From: Enterovirga aerilata
GTDB taxonomy: Bacteria > Pseudomonadota > Alphaproteobacteria > Rhizobiales > Beijerinckiaceae
Length of the DNA stretch: 64,000 bases
Direction: 5' to 3'
Assembly (NCBI RefSeq): GCF_013044135.1
Contig: NZ_JABEPP010000003.1
Span: 728,946 to 792,945 of the forward strand
Under the pieces are notes generated by a model. That model did not search any database. It worked only from the letters and a program-made list of their open reading frames with translations, and was not told the DNA's origin. This document shows positions 29,797 to 38,696 of this stretch, one piece after another; position 1 is the first letter of the stretch; every line of letters begins with the position of its first letter. Position numbers and translations under genes: made by a program.

Positions 29797-30498
29797 TCAT
29801 AGGGCTGGCAGCCGCCGCGCCGCAATGCGCTTGTGCAGGTGGACCATGAAGGCGATCCCGAAGAGCGGGATCAGAAGGTTGACGATCGGGATGAGGACGA
29901 GCCCGGCAAGGATCGCGCCCGCGGCGAGGATCGTCCCCCGGTTCTCGCGGCGGAGCCGGGCGGCTTCCGCCATCGGCCTGAAGCGTCCGGCCGCCATCTC
30001 GAAATACTCGCGGCTGAGCAGATAGGCGTTGGCCGCGAAGAAGGCGAAGATGTTCACCCCCGGCACCAGGATGAGCATGAGGGCGGCGAGGTTCACGAGG
30101 AGCGCGAGCCCGGCGAAGCGCAGACCGTAGGCGATCGACTTGCCGAGCGAGATCGGCTGCCCCGGCGGATCGGCCGGAAAGTCGGTCCGCTCCACCGCGA
30201 GCGCCGCCTCGTCGAGGAAGAAGCCGGCGACCAGCGCCGAGGTGACCGGGAGAATGTAGAAGAGCCCGACCAGGAGTCCGGCGCCGGCGAGGAACACGAG
30301 CGCCGTGTTGACGACGGGGTAGTCCGCGCTGACCGGGTGGGCGGTGACGATATAGGCCAGGAGCTGCGTCAGGCCGTACCAGAGGAGCCCGATGAGCAGG
30401 AGGGTGAAGCCGAGCGTCCGCCAGAACAGGCCGCGCAGTTCCGGGGACAGGACCTGGCGGAAGGCGGCATAGGCGGATGGGAGGAGGATGGCGAGCAT
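29797..30498 (-). CDS. EI24/CysZ-like integral membrane protein
   Basis: About 233 residues with four to five hydrophobic segments ([79 protein letters not shown]) and the [17 protein letters not shown] stretch typical of CysZ/EI24-family proteins. CysZ proteins take up sulfate; for this group the substrate is uncertain. The start may be the ATG at 30498 or the GTG at 30513. It is 22 bp from transaldolase and divergent from the amine oxidase at 30604. Confidence 0.82.
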   Translation of the reverse strand: MLAILLPSAYAAFRQVLSPELRGLFWRTLGFTLLLIGLLWYGLTQLLAYIVTAHPVSADYPVVNTALVFLAGAGLLVGLFYILPVTSALVAGFFLDEAALAVERTDFPADPPGQPISLGKSIAYGLRFAGLALLVNLAALMLILVPGVNIFAFFAANAYLLSREYFEMAAGRFRPMAEAARLRRENRGTILAAGAILAGLVLIPIVNLLIPLFGIAFMVHLHKRIAARRLPAL

Positions 30499-30603
30499 CG
30501 CTCCGCCATACACGACCTTGCGGAGGCGCGCTCGCGCGGCTGTGGCTTGCCCCCGCGGCTGCCTCCCGGCATCACCCTCCGGTCAGTCACCTCCGAGCGC
30601 TCC

Positions 30604-31977
30604 GTGCATCGCCCGATCTCCACGCCGTCCCTCGCAGAGCCCGAAGGGGAGGTCGACGTCGCGATCGTCGGGGCGGGCGCGGCCGGGATCGCGGCCGCCC
30701 GCTTCTGCCGCGCCGCGGGCGCGAGCACCGCCGTCCTGGAGGCGCGCGACCGGGTGGGGGGGCGCGCCGTCACCGTGCGGCTCGGCGGGCATGCGGTGGA
30801 TCTCGGCGCCCATTGGCTGCATGCCGGCGGCCTGAATCCGCTCGTGCGCCTCGGCCGCGAGCGGGGTGAGGCGATCCGGCGGGCGCCCGGGCAGGGCCAC
30901 GTCGTCCTGGACGGGCGCTTCGGGACGCGGGCCGACCGGGAGGCGCATGGCCGCGGCTTCGAGGCGGCGGACAGGGCCTTCGCGGCTGCCGCCCGCCGCG
31001 ACGGGGACGTCTCGCTCGCGCAGGCGCTGCCGCCGCTCGGGCGCTGGCGCGCTCCGATCGCGGCCACCATGGCGCTGATCAGCGGCCGCCCCCTGGCCGA
31101 GGTCAGCGCCCAGGATTTCCCGAGCGACGAGTTCGGCGACAACTACTTCATCCGCGGCGGCTATGGCGCCTTCCTGGCCCGGCTCGCGGCCGGCCTTCCG
31201 GTCCGGCTCGGCTGCCCAGTCACCGCGATCGACTGGTCGGGACCGGGCGTGCGGCTGTCCACGCCGCGAGGCACGGTGCGGGCGAGGGCCGCGGTCGTGA
31301 CGGTGCCGATGCCGCTCCTCGCCGGAGGCGCGATCCGCTTCGCGCCCGGCCTTCCGCCGGGGATGGCCGAAGCCCTGTCCGGCTTCCTGCCCGGCGCCTA
31401 CGAGCATGTCGTGCTGCAATGGCCCGACGCACCTTTCAGGGGGGCGGACCGGCTGGCCAAGATCGTGACCGTGCGCCGGAGCCTCGGGCTCCTGACCTGG
31501 ATCGAAGGGGCGCCGATCCACTATCTTGAGCTGGACTACGCCACGGCCCTCGCGGCCAGCGGGCGCGACCGCGCCGCCCGCCTCGCGCGCGACTTCCTGG
31601 CCGGCGTCCTCGGGACGCACGCGATCCGGAACATGCGCGTCCTCGCCGTGACCGACTGGCTCTCCGACCCCCTGTCCCGCTCTTCCTGGTCGGTCGTGCC
31701 GCCGGGCCGCGTGGCGATCCGCACGGAGGCGGCGAAGCCCGTCGCAGACCGGATATGGTTCGCCGGCGAGGCGACCTCCCGTTCGCTGTGGGGCACCGTC
31801 GGAGGCGCCTGGGAGGAAGGCGAGCGCGCGGCGCGCGAGGTCCTGGCGATCGTCGGGCGCGGAGAGCCCGAGAGACCGGGGGAAGCCCGGAGACCGAATT
31901 CCCCTCCGGCTGGAAACGACGTAAGCGCCTCTGCGTGGCGGACGAACGCCAGGGAAGCCACATCGTCGGGGGCCTGA
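30604..31977 (+). CDS. FAD-dependent amine oxidase family protein
   Basis: A 457-residue flavoprotein of the monoamine oxidase/phytoene desaturase fold. The FAD-binding motif VAIVGAGAAGIAAARFCRAAG (residues ~18-38) ends in an acidic VLEARDRVGGRAVTVRL, and the C-terminal FAD contact is ADRIWFAGEATSRSLWGTVGGAWEEG. It likely oxidises an amine, giving an imine and hydrogen peroxide. The start is uncertain: the GTG at 30604 has only a weak ribosome site, and the open frame runs upstream into the neighbour's divergent region. The last 40 residues are low-complexity. Confidence 0.82.
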   Translation: MHRPISTPSLAEPEGEVDVAIVGAGAAGIAAARFCRAAGASTAVLEARDRVGGRAVTVRLGGHAVDLGAHWLHAGGLNPLVRLGRERGEAIRRAPGQGHVVLDGRFGTRADREAHGRGFEAADRAFAAAARRDGDVSLAQALPPLGRWRAPIAATMALISGRPLAEVSAQDFPSDEFGDNYFIRGGYGAFLARLAAGLPVRLGCPVTAIDWSGPGVRLSTPRGTVRARAAVVTVPMPLLAGGAIRFAPGLPPGMAEALSGFLPGAYEHVVLQWPDAPFRGADRLAKIVTVRRSLGLLTWIEGAPIHYLELDYATALAASGRDRAARLARDFLAGVLGTHAIRNMRVLAVTDWLSDPLSRSSWSVVPPGRVAIRTEAAKPVADRIWFAGEATSRSLWGTVGGAWEEGERAAREVLAIVGRGEPERPGEARRPNSPPAGNDVSASAWRTNAREATSSGA

Positions 31978-31985
31978 ACCGGATC

Positions 31986-32642
31986 ATGCTGACCTATGCG
32001 GTCGGGGATATTCATGGATGCCTCGACCTTCTTGTCGCGTTGCTTTCGCGGATCGAGGCGGATGCCGCCGGACGCCGGCACCGGCTCGTCTTCGTGGGGG
32101 ACTATATCGACCGCGGGCCGGACAGCGCCGGCGTGATCCGGACCTTGCGGTCGCTTCAGGCCCAGCGCGGCGGCGAGGTCGTCTGCCTGAAGGGCAACCA
32201 CGAGGATCTCTATCTGAGATCGTTCGGCCGGCCGGAGGTCCTGCGCAACTGGCTCTACAACGGCGGGGACGCGATGCTCGCCTCCTTCGGAGCTGGCGGG
32301 ATCGAGGAGGTGCCGGCCGACGTCACCGCCTGGATCGCGTCATGTCCGGTGAGCTTCGAGGACGAGTGGCGCTATTACGTCCATGCGGGGCTGCGCCCGG
32401 GACGGCTCCTGGACGAGCAGAGCGAGTACGACCGCATCTGGATCCGCGACGAGTTCCTGGTGGGCGACCACGATTTCGGGAAGTTCGTCGTGCACGGCCA
32501 TACGCCGCGCCCGGACGGCAGGCCGGATCTGCGCCGGCACCGCGTCAACCTCGACACCGCGGCCGTCTATGGCGGGCGGCTCACGGCCGCCCGCTTCGGC
32601 GACGAGCAGGCCGCCCCGGAGGCCTTCCTTCAGGTCGATTGA
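31986..32642 (+). CDS. Metallophosphoesterase (PP2A/PrpE-like Ser/Thr phosphatase fold)
   Basis: A 218-residue metallophosphatase. The metal-binding motifs are AVGDIHGCLDLL (GDxHG, about residues 5-16), FVGDYIDRGPDS (GDxxDRG), LKGNHED (GNHE) and a C-terminal VVHGHTP, with NLDTAAVYGG following. All the expected ligands are present. It hydrolyses phosphate esters, possibly phosphoproteins or diadenosine tetraphosphate, as its close relatives do. The gene is 8 bp from the oxidase and ends head-to-head against the next stop codon. Confidence 0.9.
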   Translation: MLTYAVGDIHGCLDLLVALLSRIEADAAGRRHRLVFVGDYIDRGPDSAGVIRTLRSLQAQRGGEVVCLKGNHEDLYLRSFGRPEVLRNWLYNGGDAMLASFGAGGIEEVPADVTAWIASCPVSFEDEWRYYVHAGLRPGRLLDEQSEYDRIWIRDEFLVGDHDFGKFVVHGHTPRPDGRPDLRRHRVNLDTAAVYGGRLTAARFGDEQAAPEAFLQVD

Positions 32643-32909
32643 TCAGGCCGCGCGGGCCCAGCCGAACAGGGAGCGGGACGGAGCCGGGCGGCGTCGCGCG
32701 GCCTCTTCGATCTCCTCGCGAAGATGCGCGATCAGCCTGGGCGAGATGATGTCGCCGTTGCGCGTGACGATCCAGGCGGCCTCGGACGCCCCCTCGGAGG
32801 CTGCCTGGAGGGCGTCGTGCAGGGTCGGGTAGACCGCCTCTTCGTCCCAGCCGTCGCCCGCGGGCCAGAAGAATAGCTTCGCAGGCGCATCCCATTCGTA
32901 GGTACGCAT
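32643..32909 (-). CDS. Small uncharacterised protein
   Basis: An 88-residue protein, start ATG at 32909 (a GTG one codon upstream is also possible). It reads MRTYEWDAPAKLFFWPAG, then DEEAVYPTLHDALQAAS and SEAAWIVTRNGDIISPRLI, a pattern seen in small rhizobial proteins of unknown role, and I do not recognise a named domain. The stop codon TGA abuts the convergent phosphatase stop. Composition and coding bias look genuine. Confidence 0.7.
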   Translation of the reverse strand: MRTYEWDAPAKLFFWPAGDGWDEEAVYPTLHDALQAASEGASEAAWIVTRNGDIISPRLIAHLREEIEEAARRRPAPSRSLFGWARAA

Positions 32910-33041
32910 CACAGAACCACGCGATCTGTTCGAGTTTGATGGATGCGATTAGGGCCGCGGCAGGGTTGACGGTGGCCTAACGCGGGACGTCAGATCCGGG
33001 CACAGATTGCCGCAGGCGGCCGCTCGCGGCGGAGGACTGGA

Positions 33042-34727
33042 ATGGGCGCGACCCTCACCCTGCTGGATCTCGCCGGGATGGTGGCTCTCCTCCTCTGGGG
33101 CGTGCATATGGTCCAGAGCGGGATCCAGCGCGCCTACGGGCCCGATCTGCGGCGCATGCTCGGATCCGCCCTCGGGAGCCGCTTTCGAGCCGTGCTGGCC
33201 GGCATCGGGGTCACGGCCGCGCTCCAGTCGAGCACGGCGACCGGCCTCATGGCATCGTCTTTCGCGGCCGGCGGCTTCGTCGACCTGGTGCCGGCGCTTG
33301 CCGTCATGCTCGGGGCGAATATCGGCACGACGCTGATCGTCCAGGTCCTGTCCTTCGACGTGGTGCGCATCGCGCCGCTCTTCGTGCTCGCCGGCGTGAT
33401 CATGTTCCGCCGGGGCGGCTCGACGCGGGCGCGCGATCTCGGCCGCGTCGCGATCGGACTGGGGCTGATGCTGCTGGCCCTGGCTGGCCTTCTGGAAATC
33501 CTCACTCCTTACGAGGACTCGCCCCCGCTCCGCTCCATGCTGGGCATGGTCGTGACCGATCCCTTCGTCGCGATCATGCTGGCGGCCCTCGTCACCTGGG
33601 TCGCGCATTCGAGCGTTGCGGTCGTGCTCCTCGTGATGTCGCTCGCCGACAAGGGCATCGTGCCTTTCGAGGCCGCGATGGCGCTGGTGATCGGGGCGAA
33701 TGTCGGTTCGGCGCTGAACCCCCTTCTGGAAGGCTCCTCGGGATCCGATCCGGCCGGCCGCCGGGTCGCGGTCGGCAACATGATCAACCGCCTCGTCGGG
33801 CTCGCGGTCGTGGTTCCCCTGCTCGGCGTGATCGGCCCGGCGATCCTGCGCTACCAGCCGGACCTCGGCCGGGCGGTGGCGGATTTCCACACCGCCTTCA
33901 ACCTCGTCCTCGCGGTGCTGTTCCTGCCGCTGCTCGGGCCGCTCGCGCGCCTTCTGAAGCGTTGGTTCCCGACGCGCGTGGACGCGGCCGATCCCGGCCA
34001 GCCTGAGCACCTGGACCAGGGCGCGCTCGAGACACCGCCGATCGCGCTCGGCCTCGCCACCCGCGAGGCCTTGCGGATGGTGGACGTGCTCGAGACCATG
34101 CTCAAGGGCGCCTCCGACGCGCTCGACCGGGGCGACCGTGCGCGCATCGGCGAAACGCGCCGGATGGATGACGTGCTCGACAGGCTGAACGCCGCCATCA
34201 AGGCCTATGTCATGGCGCTCGATGTCGACAGCATGACCAGGGCCGACCGCCGGCGCGCCGCCGCGATCCTGCGCTTCTCCATCAATCTGGAGCATGCCGG
34301 CGACATCATCGAGAAGAACGTCATGGCGCTCGCCGCCAAGCGGCTGAAGCGGGGGCTGCAGCTCTCCCGCCAGGACCGGGAGGAGATGCGCGCTCTCATC
34401 GACCGGCTGGAGGCGAATCTGCGTGCGGCCGCCTCGGTCTTCGTGACGGAGGATGCGCGGGCGGCCCGGATCCTGGCCGACGAGAAGGCGGCCTTCCGCG
34501 ACCTCGAAGCGAAGGCGATGGCGGCGCATTTCGGCCAGCTGCGCGGGACGGGGATTGCGCCCGCCGAGACGAGCCCGCTGCACCTCGATCTCCTGCGGGA
34601 TCTGAAGCGGGTGAACGACCACCTCGTGGCCGGCGCCGCCTATCCGGTGCTGCAGGGGCAGGGCGAGCTGCTGTCCTCCCGCGTGCGCGAACCCGCCCGG
34701 GACGCGCCGGACGAGGACCCGGAATAG
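33042..34727 (+). CDS. Na/Pi cotransporter family protein with C-terminal PhoU-like domain
   Basis: A 561-residue membrane protein. The N-terminal 300 residues hold two inverted repeats of hydrophobic helices with ALQSSTATGLM (QSS motif, about 61-71) and VAHSSVAVVLLVMSL (second SS motif), the Na/Pi cotransporter signature, plus LGANIGTTLI and IGANVGSALNPLLEG. The C-terminal part, from about residue 330, is a helical PhoU-like domain (MDDVLDRLNAAIKAYVMAL, FSINLEHAGDIIEKNVM). The second motif has His instead of Gln. It may export or import phosphate; regulation by the PhoU part is possible. No pho box was identified. Confidence 0.88.
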   Translation: MGATLTLLDLAGMVALLLWGVHMVQSGIQRAYGPDLRRMLGSALGSRFRAVLAGIGVTAALQSSTATGLMASSFAAGGFVDLVPALAVMLGANIGTTLIVQVLSFDVVRIAPLFVLAGVIMFRRGGSTRARDLGRVAIGLGLMLLALAGLLEILTPYEDSPPLRSMLGMVVTDPFVAIMLAALVTWVAHSSVAVVLLVMSLADKGIVPFEAAMALVIGANVGSALNPLLEGSSGSDPAGRRVAVGNMINRLVGLAVVVPLLGVIGPAILRYQPDLGRAVADFHTAFNLVLAVLFLPLLGPLARLLKRWFPTRVDAADPGQPEHLDQGALETPPIALGLATREALRMVDVLETMLKGASDALDRGDRARIGETRRMDDVLDRLNAAIKAYVMALDVDSMTRADRRRAAAILRFSINLEHAGDIIEKNVMALAAKRLKRGLQLSRQDREEMRALIDRLEANLRAAASVFVTEDARAARILADEKAAFRDLEAKAMAAHFGQLRGTGIAPAETSPLHLDLLRDLKRVNDHLVAGAAYPVLQGQGELLSSRVREPARDAPDEDPE

Positions 34728-34734
34728 CTCCGGA

Positions 34735-35175
34735 TCAGGGCCGGGCGTGCAGCCCGGGCCAGGGCCGCCAGGTGAGCGGCGCCGTGGCGCAATCGGCCCG
34801 GTTCACGCTGGAGCCCGCCCGGCTCAGCGGCAGCGAGACATAGCCCGGCGCGAAACCGAAGGCCTGCATCTGGCGCCCGCCGGAGCCGGGTCCGGCATCG
34901 ACGTCCAGGCAGACGAGCCAGAGCAGCCGGCCGGTGCTGTCGCGGGTCAGGACGGGGTCGCTCAGGGCGGCATCCCGGAGCGCGCCGGGATCCCGATAGA
35001 AGCCTCGCGCCCATTCCGCGATGCGGGCGCGGTAGTCGCGCGCGATCGGCGGGAGGTCGCCGGGCGTCACGGCCCTTTGGCCCGTGCTGGGCCCGCAGCC
35101 GGCGAGAAAAAGGAGGGCGGGGAAGAGCAGCCGCTTCAGCTTCGGCTCCCATCGGCAGAATCGCTTCCCCGCCAT
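34735..35175 (-). CDS. Putative lipoprotein of unknown function
   Basis: A 146-residue protein with a type II signal: KLKRLLFPALLFLAGC with lipobox LAGC (Cys27). The mature part has LPPIARDYRARIAEWARGFYRDPGALRDA, RLLWLVCLDVDAGPGSGG and MQAFGFAPGYVSLPLSRAG, with two later cysteines. No family that I can name. It is convergent with the phosphate transporter. The start at 35175 gives a long charged N-terminus before the signal core. Confidence 0.72.
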   Translation of the reverse strand: MAGKRFCRWEPKLKRLLFPALLFLAGCGPSTGQRAVTPGDLPPIARDYRARIAEWARGFYRDPGALRDAALSDPVLTRDSTGRLLWLVCLDVDAGPGSGGRQMQAFGFAPGYVSLPLSRAGSSVNRADCATAPLTWRPWPGLHARP

Positions 35176-35431
35176 ATAGCAGGTGGCGCAGAGAACGACC
35201 GGCCACCCCGCTTCGTAAAGCTGCGTGTGCGGGAAGGGCTACTCCCTTGCCGTGCGCCGTGGAACCGAGTTCCAGCTGGGTCGCGGGCGCATCCAGGATC
35301 CCGCTGTCGGGAAGCTGAAGGCACCTGGCCGCCTGTCCTGCGAGCAGGCCCAGGAAGTGATTCTTGTTCTGCGCCTCCACGGCGAGGCGCATGTCCTCGG
35401 ACGAGAATTCGTACAGCACGGCCGGCATCAT
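35170..35431 (-). pseudogene. ptsN: Decayed PTS EIIA (PtsN-like) gene fragment
   Basis: The minus-strand frame from ATG 35431 (good AAGGA/GGAGGGA ribosome sites) encodes a PtsN-like N-terminus: EAQNKNHFLGLLAGQAARCL, then GILDA and the active-site region LELGSTAHGKGVALPAHAA (residues ~54-70), matching the EIIA-Ntr pattern LGSTGxGxGVAIPHA. The phospho-His seems shifted by one inserted Ala (PAHA). After about residue 73 the similarity ends and the frame runs without a stop into the lipoprotein gene; the remaining C-terminal half of EIIA is missing. It fills most of the 347-bp gap 35176-35522 and looks like a truncated, probably non-functional copy. Confidence 0.5.
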
Positions 35432-35522
35432 AGCGTCCTTGTCCCTCCGAAGGCCAGCATGGCGCCGCTCGGCGGGATCCGAGTCTTTCGCGGGTCCCGG
35501 CCGACGGAGTCCAGGGGAGGGA

Positions 35523-36554
35523 TCAGTCGACGAAGGTCAGATACCGAGGAAGCTGGGGAAGGGAGCCGAGTTCGGCCAGATTGAAGCGGTGCATCCAGCG
35601 TGCCTCGGCGACCTGGATGTGGTTCCTGAGCAGTTTCGCGGCCATCTCTGCTCGGCCTTGTGCGAGAGCGTGCAGGATCTCCGCGTGTTCACGCAGCGCC
35701 GCATCGATCAATTCGGACGGGAGGCCCAGCACCGGGTCGACCAGGTGGCGGGTCGGCGCGAACAGAAGATGGGCCTTCCTCAAGGGCCTGAGCAATTCAG
35801 GATTGGGACATGCGCCGAGAATGGTGATGTGAAGATCCGTTTCCGCCCTGTCGAAATCCGAGCTTCCTGCGGGAGCGCCGCCCAACAATCGCTCCACGTG
35901 CCGGAGCGCCTCGGACAGTAAAGCGGGATCCAGAGCCGATGCGGCCCGCAGCAACGCCTCGGGCTCCAGGACGGCTCGAAGCTCGAAGAGGTCGCTAATC
36001 TGCTCCGGCCGAACCTGCCGAGCGACCCACTTCCCCGTATCGGTCTTCGACACGATGCCGAGCCCGTGCATCCTCCCCAGGAGGTCCCGCGTCACGGTGC
36101 GGCTGACGCCGAAGTGGTCCGCCAGCTGCCTGTCTTTGATCCTGACCGAGCCCAGGAGGACACGGTTCAGGATCTCCTGCTCGACCTCGGCATAGATCCG
36201 CTGCCACTGCGGCGATGAGCTGATCTTCTCTCCGTCCAGCTCGGCTGCCCGGCCGTGGACGTCCCCGGAGCCGCCGGGGATCTCGTATCCGCGCCCCTGT
36301 CGCTGCACGATCAGCCCCTGCGACGCGAGCAGAGCGAGAGCCTCGCGCGCGGGAGAGCGGCTGATGCCGAAGGCGCGGGCGACCTGTGATTCCGTCAGCC
36401 GGTCGCCCGAGCGGAGCCGGCCATCCTCGATCATATCCCGAAGGCGAGCGAACGCCCGATGGCGGAGGGAATCGGGATCCTCCGCCGCACGCGCCCCGCT
36501 GTCCCGAACCATCCCCATCGCCTCGTCCACTCCCGCCGGCTGCCAGCTTGACAC
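35523..36554 (-). CDS. GntR-family regulator with two winged-helix domains and an FCD domain
   Basis: A 343-residue regulator. The first winged helix is at about 31-92 (AFARLRDMIEDGRLRSGDRL, QVARAFGISRSPAREALALL), the second at about 118-180 (VEQEILNRVLLGSVRIKDRQL, LADHFGVSRTVTRDLLGRM), and the C-terminal FCD ligand domain has LFELRAVLEPEALL, FDRAETDLHITILGACPN and LREHAEILHALAQGRAEMAA. The FadR-type FCD normally binds a carboxylate and metal. It starts at GTG 36554 and is divergent from the decarboxylase-family gene at 36638, which it probably controls. Confidence 0.85.
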   Translation of the reverse strand: MSSWQPAGVDEAMGMVRDSGARAAEDPDSLRHRAFARLRDMIEDGRLRSGDRLTESQVARAFGISRSPAREALALLASQGLIVQRQGRGYEIPGGSGDVHGRAAELDGEKISSSPQWQRIYAEVEQEILNRVLLGSVRIKDRQLADHFGVSRTVTRDLLGRMHGLGIVSKTDTGKWVARQVRPEQISDLFELRAVLEPEALLRAASALDPALLSEALRHVERLLGGAPAGSSDFDRAETDLHITILGACPNPELLRPLRKAHLLFAPTRHLVDPVLGLPSELIDAALREHAEILHALAQGRAEMAAKLLRNHIQVAEARWMHRFNLAELGSLPQLPRYLTFVD

Positions 36555-36637
36555 CGCAAACCTCTACCCCTAGCAATTTATGAACTTTGAATGCCAAGTA
36601 CAAATGTCCTGCCGAGCAGGGCGCCAGGGAGGCTGCG
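36555..36637. promoter_or_regulatory. Divergent control region of the GntR/decarboxylase pair
   Basis: An A/T-richer 83-bp gap. A consensus-like -35 TTGACA (36549-36554, partly inside the regulator start) precedes a possible -10 TAGCAA with 17-bp spacing. TTTG (36586-36589) and CAAA (36601-36604) frame a small imperfect inverted repeat that could bind the FCD regulator. The evidence is positional only. Confidence 0.35.
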
Positions 36638-37402
36638 ATGTTCGGGCGATACAAGATGCACCCCAATAGCGGGGTGAACCCTCCCTACGCTCCCGCCTAC
36701 CCGGTCGAGTGGGAATGTCCGCTGCGGACGGTCGAGGTGGTCACGAGGGTCGACCAGTCGAAGGTCGAGAAGCTGCTTGCGGACACACCTTTTCGGCTCG
36801 TGAACGACCGGGTGGCGTTCCGCTTCATGCTCTCGCCGGGCCACACCCTAGCGATCCATGCGGGCCAGATGTTCGACCTGATGGTGACCGTGGCGGTGCG
36901 CTACGAGGACCTCTTCACGCAGACACATATCCACATGTACTGTAGTGATCCGATGGGGATCGCGGCCGGACGCGAACTCTTCGGCTACACCAAGAAGGAC
37001 ACCCATTACGCCTTCGAGGAGAGCCCCGACCACGCGGTCACCGGCTGGGTGAGGCGGCGGGGCGTTCAGCTCGTTGATTACGAGTTTCAGCCCGATCCCT
37101 CGGCGGAGATCGTGCGGCTCGTGGACGGACCCGAGCAGCCGGCAGGCGAGATCCATGTCCGCCGCCTCCCTCATCCCGAGCGCCTCGAGACGGCCTACGC
37201 CGATATCGTCTACCGCCGAACGCCACTCGAATACACGCCTCCGCTCGCAGGCCGCGCCAGAATGGTGCTCCACTCCTCGGCCTTCGATCCCGTCGCCGAT
37301 CTCGAGCCGGAGATCCTGGGCGCGCATTTCATGACCTCCGACGTCTACGGCGGCGGCTTCGAGGTCGAGGACCGGCGGCTGCTGAAGCGGCTGATCCCGT
37401 GA
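36638..37402 (+). CDS. Acetoacetate decarboxylase family protein
   Basis: A 254-residue enzyme of the ADC fold. The Schiff-base lysine pair sits in GYTKKD (Lys119-Lys120), in the same context as the GFPKK of acetoacetate decarboxylase, after RELF. Other conserved segments are FRLVNDRVAFRFMLSP, MFDLMVTVAVRYED, QTHIHMYC and VYGGGFEVEDRRLLKRLIP. Family members decarboxylate beta-keto acids or perform aldol and dehydratase chemistry, so substrate is open. The ATG at 36638 follows AGGGAGG. It heads a unit with the binding protein and SDR, divergent from the GntR regulator. Confidence 0.82.
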   Translation: MFGRYKMHPNSGVNPPYAPAYPVEWECPLRTVEVVTRVDQSKVEKLLADTPFRLVNDRVAFRFMLSPGHTLAIHAGQMFDLMVTVAVRYEDLFTQTHIHMYCSDPMGIAAGRELFGYTKKDTHYAFEESPDHAVTGWVRRRGVQLVDYEFQPDPSAEIVRLVDGPEQPAGEIHVRRLPHPERLETAYADIVYRRTPLEYTPPLAGRARMVLHSSAFDPVADLEPEILGAHFMTSDVYGGGFEVEDRRLLKRLIP

Positions 37403-37466
37403 GCGCCTGAAGCCGCGGTGACGCCGGCGGTCGACCAACGATAACGACAGGGAGGGTAGCGGGACG

Positions 37467-38696
37467 ATGAGACATGCGACTCTAAGCCGGCGTGCGATGC
37501 TTGGATCGGGCGCCGCATTCGCGAGCGCGGCCGCAGTCGGGGCCAGGGCGCAAAGCGCAACACCACTGCGCATTGGCGTGCTCACCGACATGTCGAGCCT
37601 CTATGCGGACGTGTCCGGCCCGGGTTCGGTCACGGCCGCGCAGATGGCGGCGGAGGATTTCCGCAGCGGCAGGAGCTACCGCCCGATCGAGGTCCTGAGC
37701 GCCGATCATCAGAATAAGCCGGACGTCTCCGCCGCCATCGCCCGGGAATGGATCGACCGGCAGGGCGTCGATGTCGTCGTCGACGTTCCCAATTCCGCGG
37801 TCGCGCTTGCAGTCAGCAACATCGTCCGCGAGAAGAACAAGGTGATGCTCGCCTCCGGGCCGTCCTCCTCGGACCTCACCGGCAGGGCATGTTCGCCCAA
37901 CACGATCCACTGGACCTACGACACCTATGCGCTCGCGACCGGGGTGGCGACGGCGGTCGTGAAATCCGGCGGCCGGCGCTGGTTCAACCTGACGGCTGAT
38001 TACGCCTTCGGCCACGCCATGGAGCAGGATGTCCGGCGCGTGGTCGAGAAGGAGGGCGGCCAGGTTCTCGGGAGCGTGCGCACCCCGCTGAACACGCAGG
38101 ATTTCTCATCCTTTCTCCTGCAGGCGCAGGCGTCAGGGGCGCAGGTGATCGGTCTGATCAATGCCGGCGGCGACACGATCAACTCGATCAAGCAGGCGGT
38201 CGAGTTCGGGATCGTCGCAGGCGGGCAGCGCCTCGTGGCCACGGTGCTCTACGTGACCGACGTGCACAGCCTCGGACTGACCGTCGCGCAGGGGCTCCAG
38301 TTCACAGAATCGTTCTACTGGGACCTGAACGATTCCACCCGCGCCTGGAGCAAGCGGTTCGCGGAGCGGATGGGCGGACGGGCTCCGAGCGCGCTGCATG
38401 CCGGCGCCTACGGGTCGGTCCTGCATTATCTGAAGGCTGCTGACGCGGCCGGTGGTCCCGCGGACGGCCGGGCGGTCGTCGAGAAGATGAAGGCGCTCCC
38501 GACAGACGATCCCTGCTTCGGCAAGGGCTCGATCCGGATCGACGGCCGCAAGCTGCACGACATGTACCTTTTCGAGGTAAAGAAGCCGGTCGAGTCCAGA
38601 TACCCTTGGGACTATTACCGGGTGGTCGGGTCCATCCCGGCCGCGGAGGTCTGGCGTCCGCTCGACCAGGGCGGCTGTCCCTTGGTCAGGACATGA
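37467..38696 (+). CDS. ABC substrate-binding protein, branched-chain amino-acid type (LivK-like)
   Basis: A 409-residue periplasmic type I binding protein. Signal SRRAMLGSGAAFASAAAVGARA has a twin Arg (Tat type). The mature part has LRIGVLTDMSSLYADVSGPG, VEVVVDV-like segments, GGRRWFNLTADYAFGHAM and LVATVLYVTDVHSLGLTVAQGL, typical of LivK-like proteins. No permease or ATPase genes are next to it, so it is an orphan component or uses a transporter elsewhere. Ligands of this class include amino acids, amides and short organic acids. Its stop overlaps the SDR start (ATGA). Confidence 0.85.
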   Translation: MRHATLSRRAMLGSGAAFASAAAVGARAQSATPLRIGVLTDMSSLYADVSGPGSVTAAQMAAEDFRSGRSYRPIEVLSADHQNKPDVSAAIAREWIDRQGVDVVVDVPNSAVALAVSNIVREKNKVMLASGPSSSDLTGRACSPNTIHWTYDTYALATGVATAVVKSGGRRWFNLTADYAFGHAMEQDVRRVVEKEGGQVLGSVRTPLNTQDFSSFLLQAQASGAQVIGLINAGGDTINSIKQAVEFGIVAGGQRLVATVLYVTDVHSLGLTVAQGLQFTESFYWDLNDSTRAWSKRFAERMGGRAPSALHAGAYGSVLHYLKAADAAGGPADGRAVVEKMKALPTDDPCFGKGSIRIDGRKLHDMYLFEVKKPVESRYPWDYYRVVGSIPAAEVWRPLDQGGCPLVRT

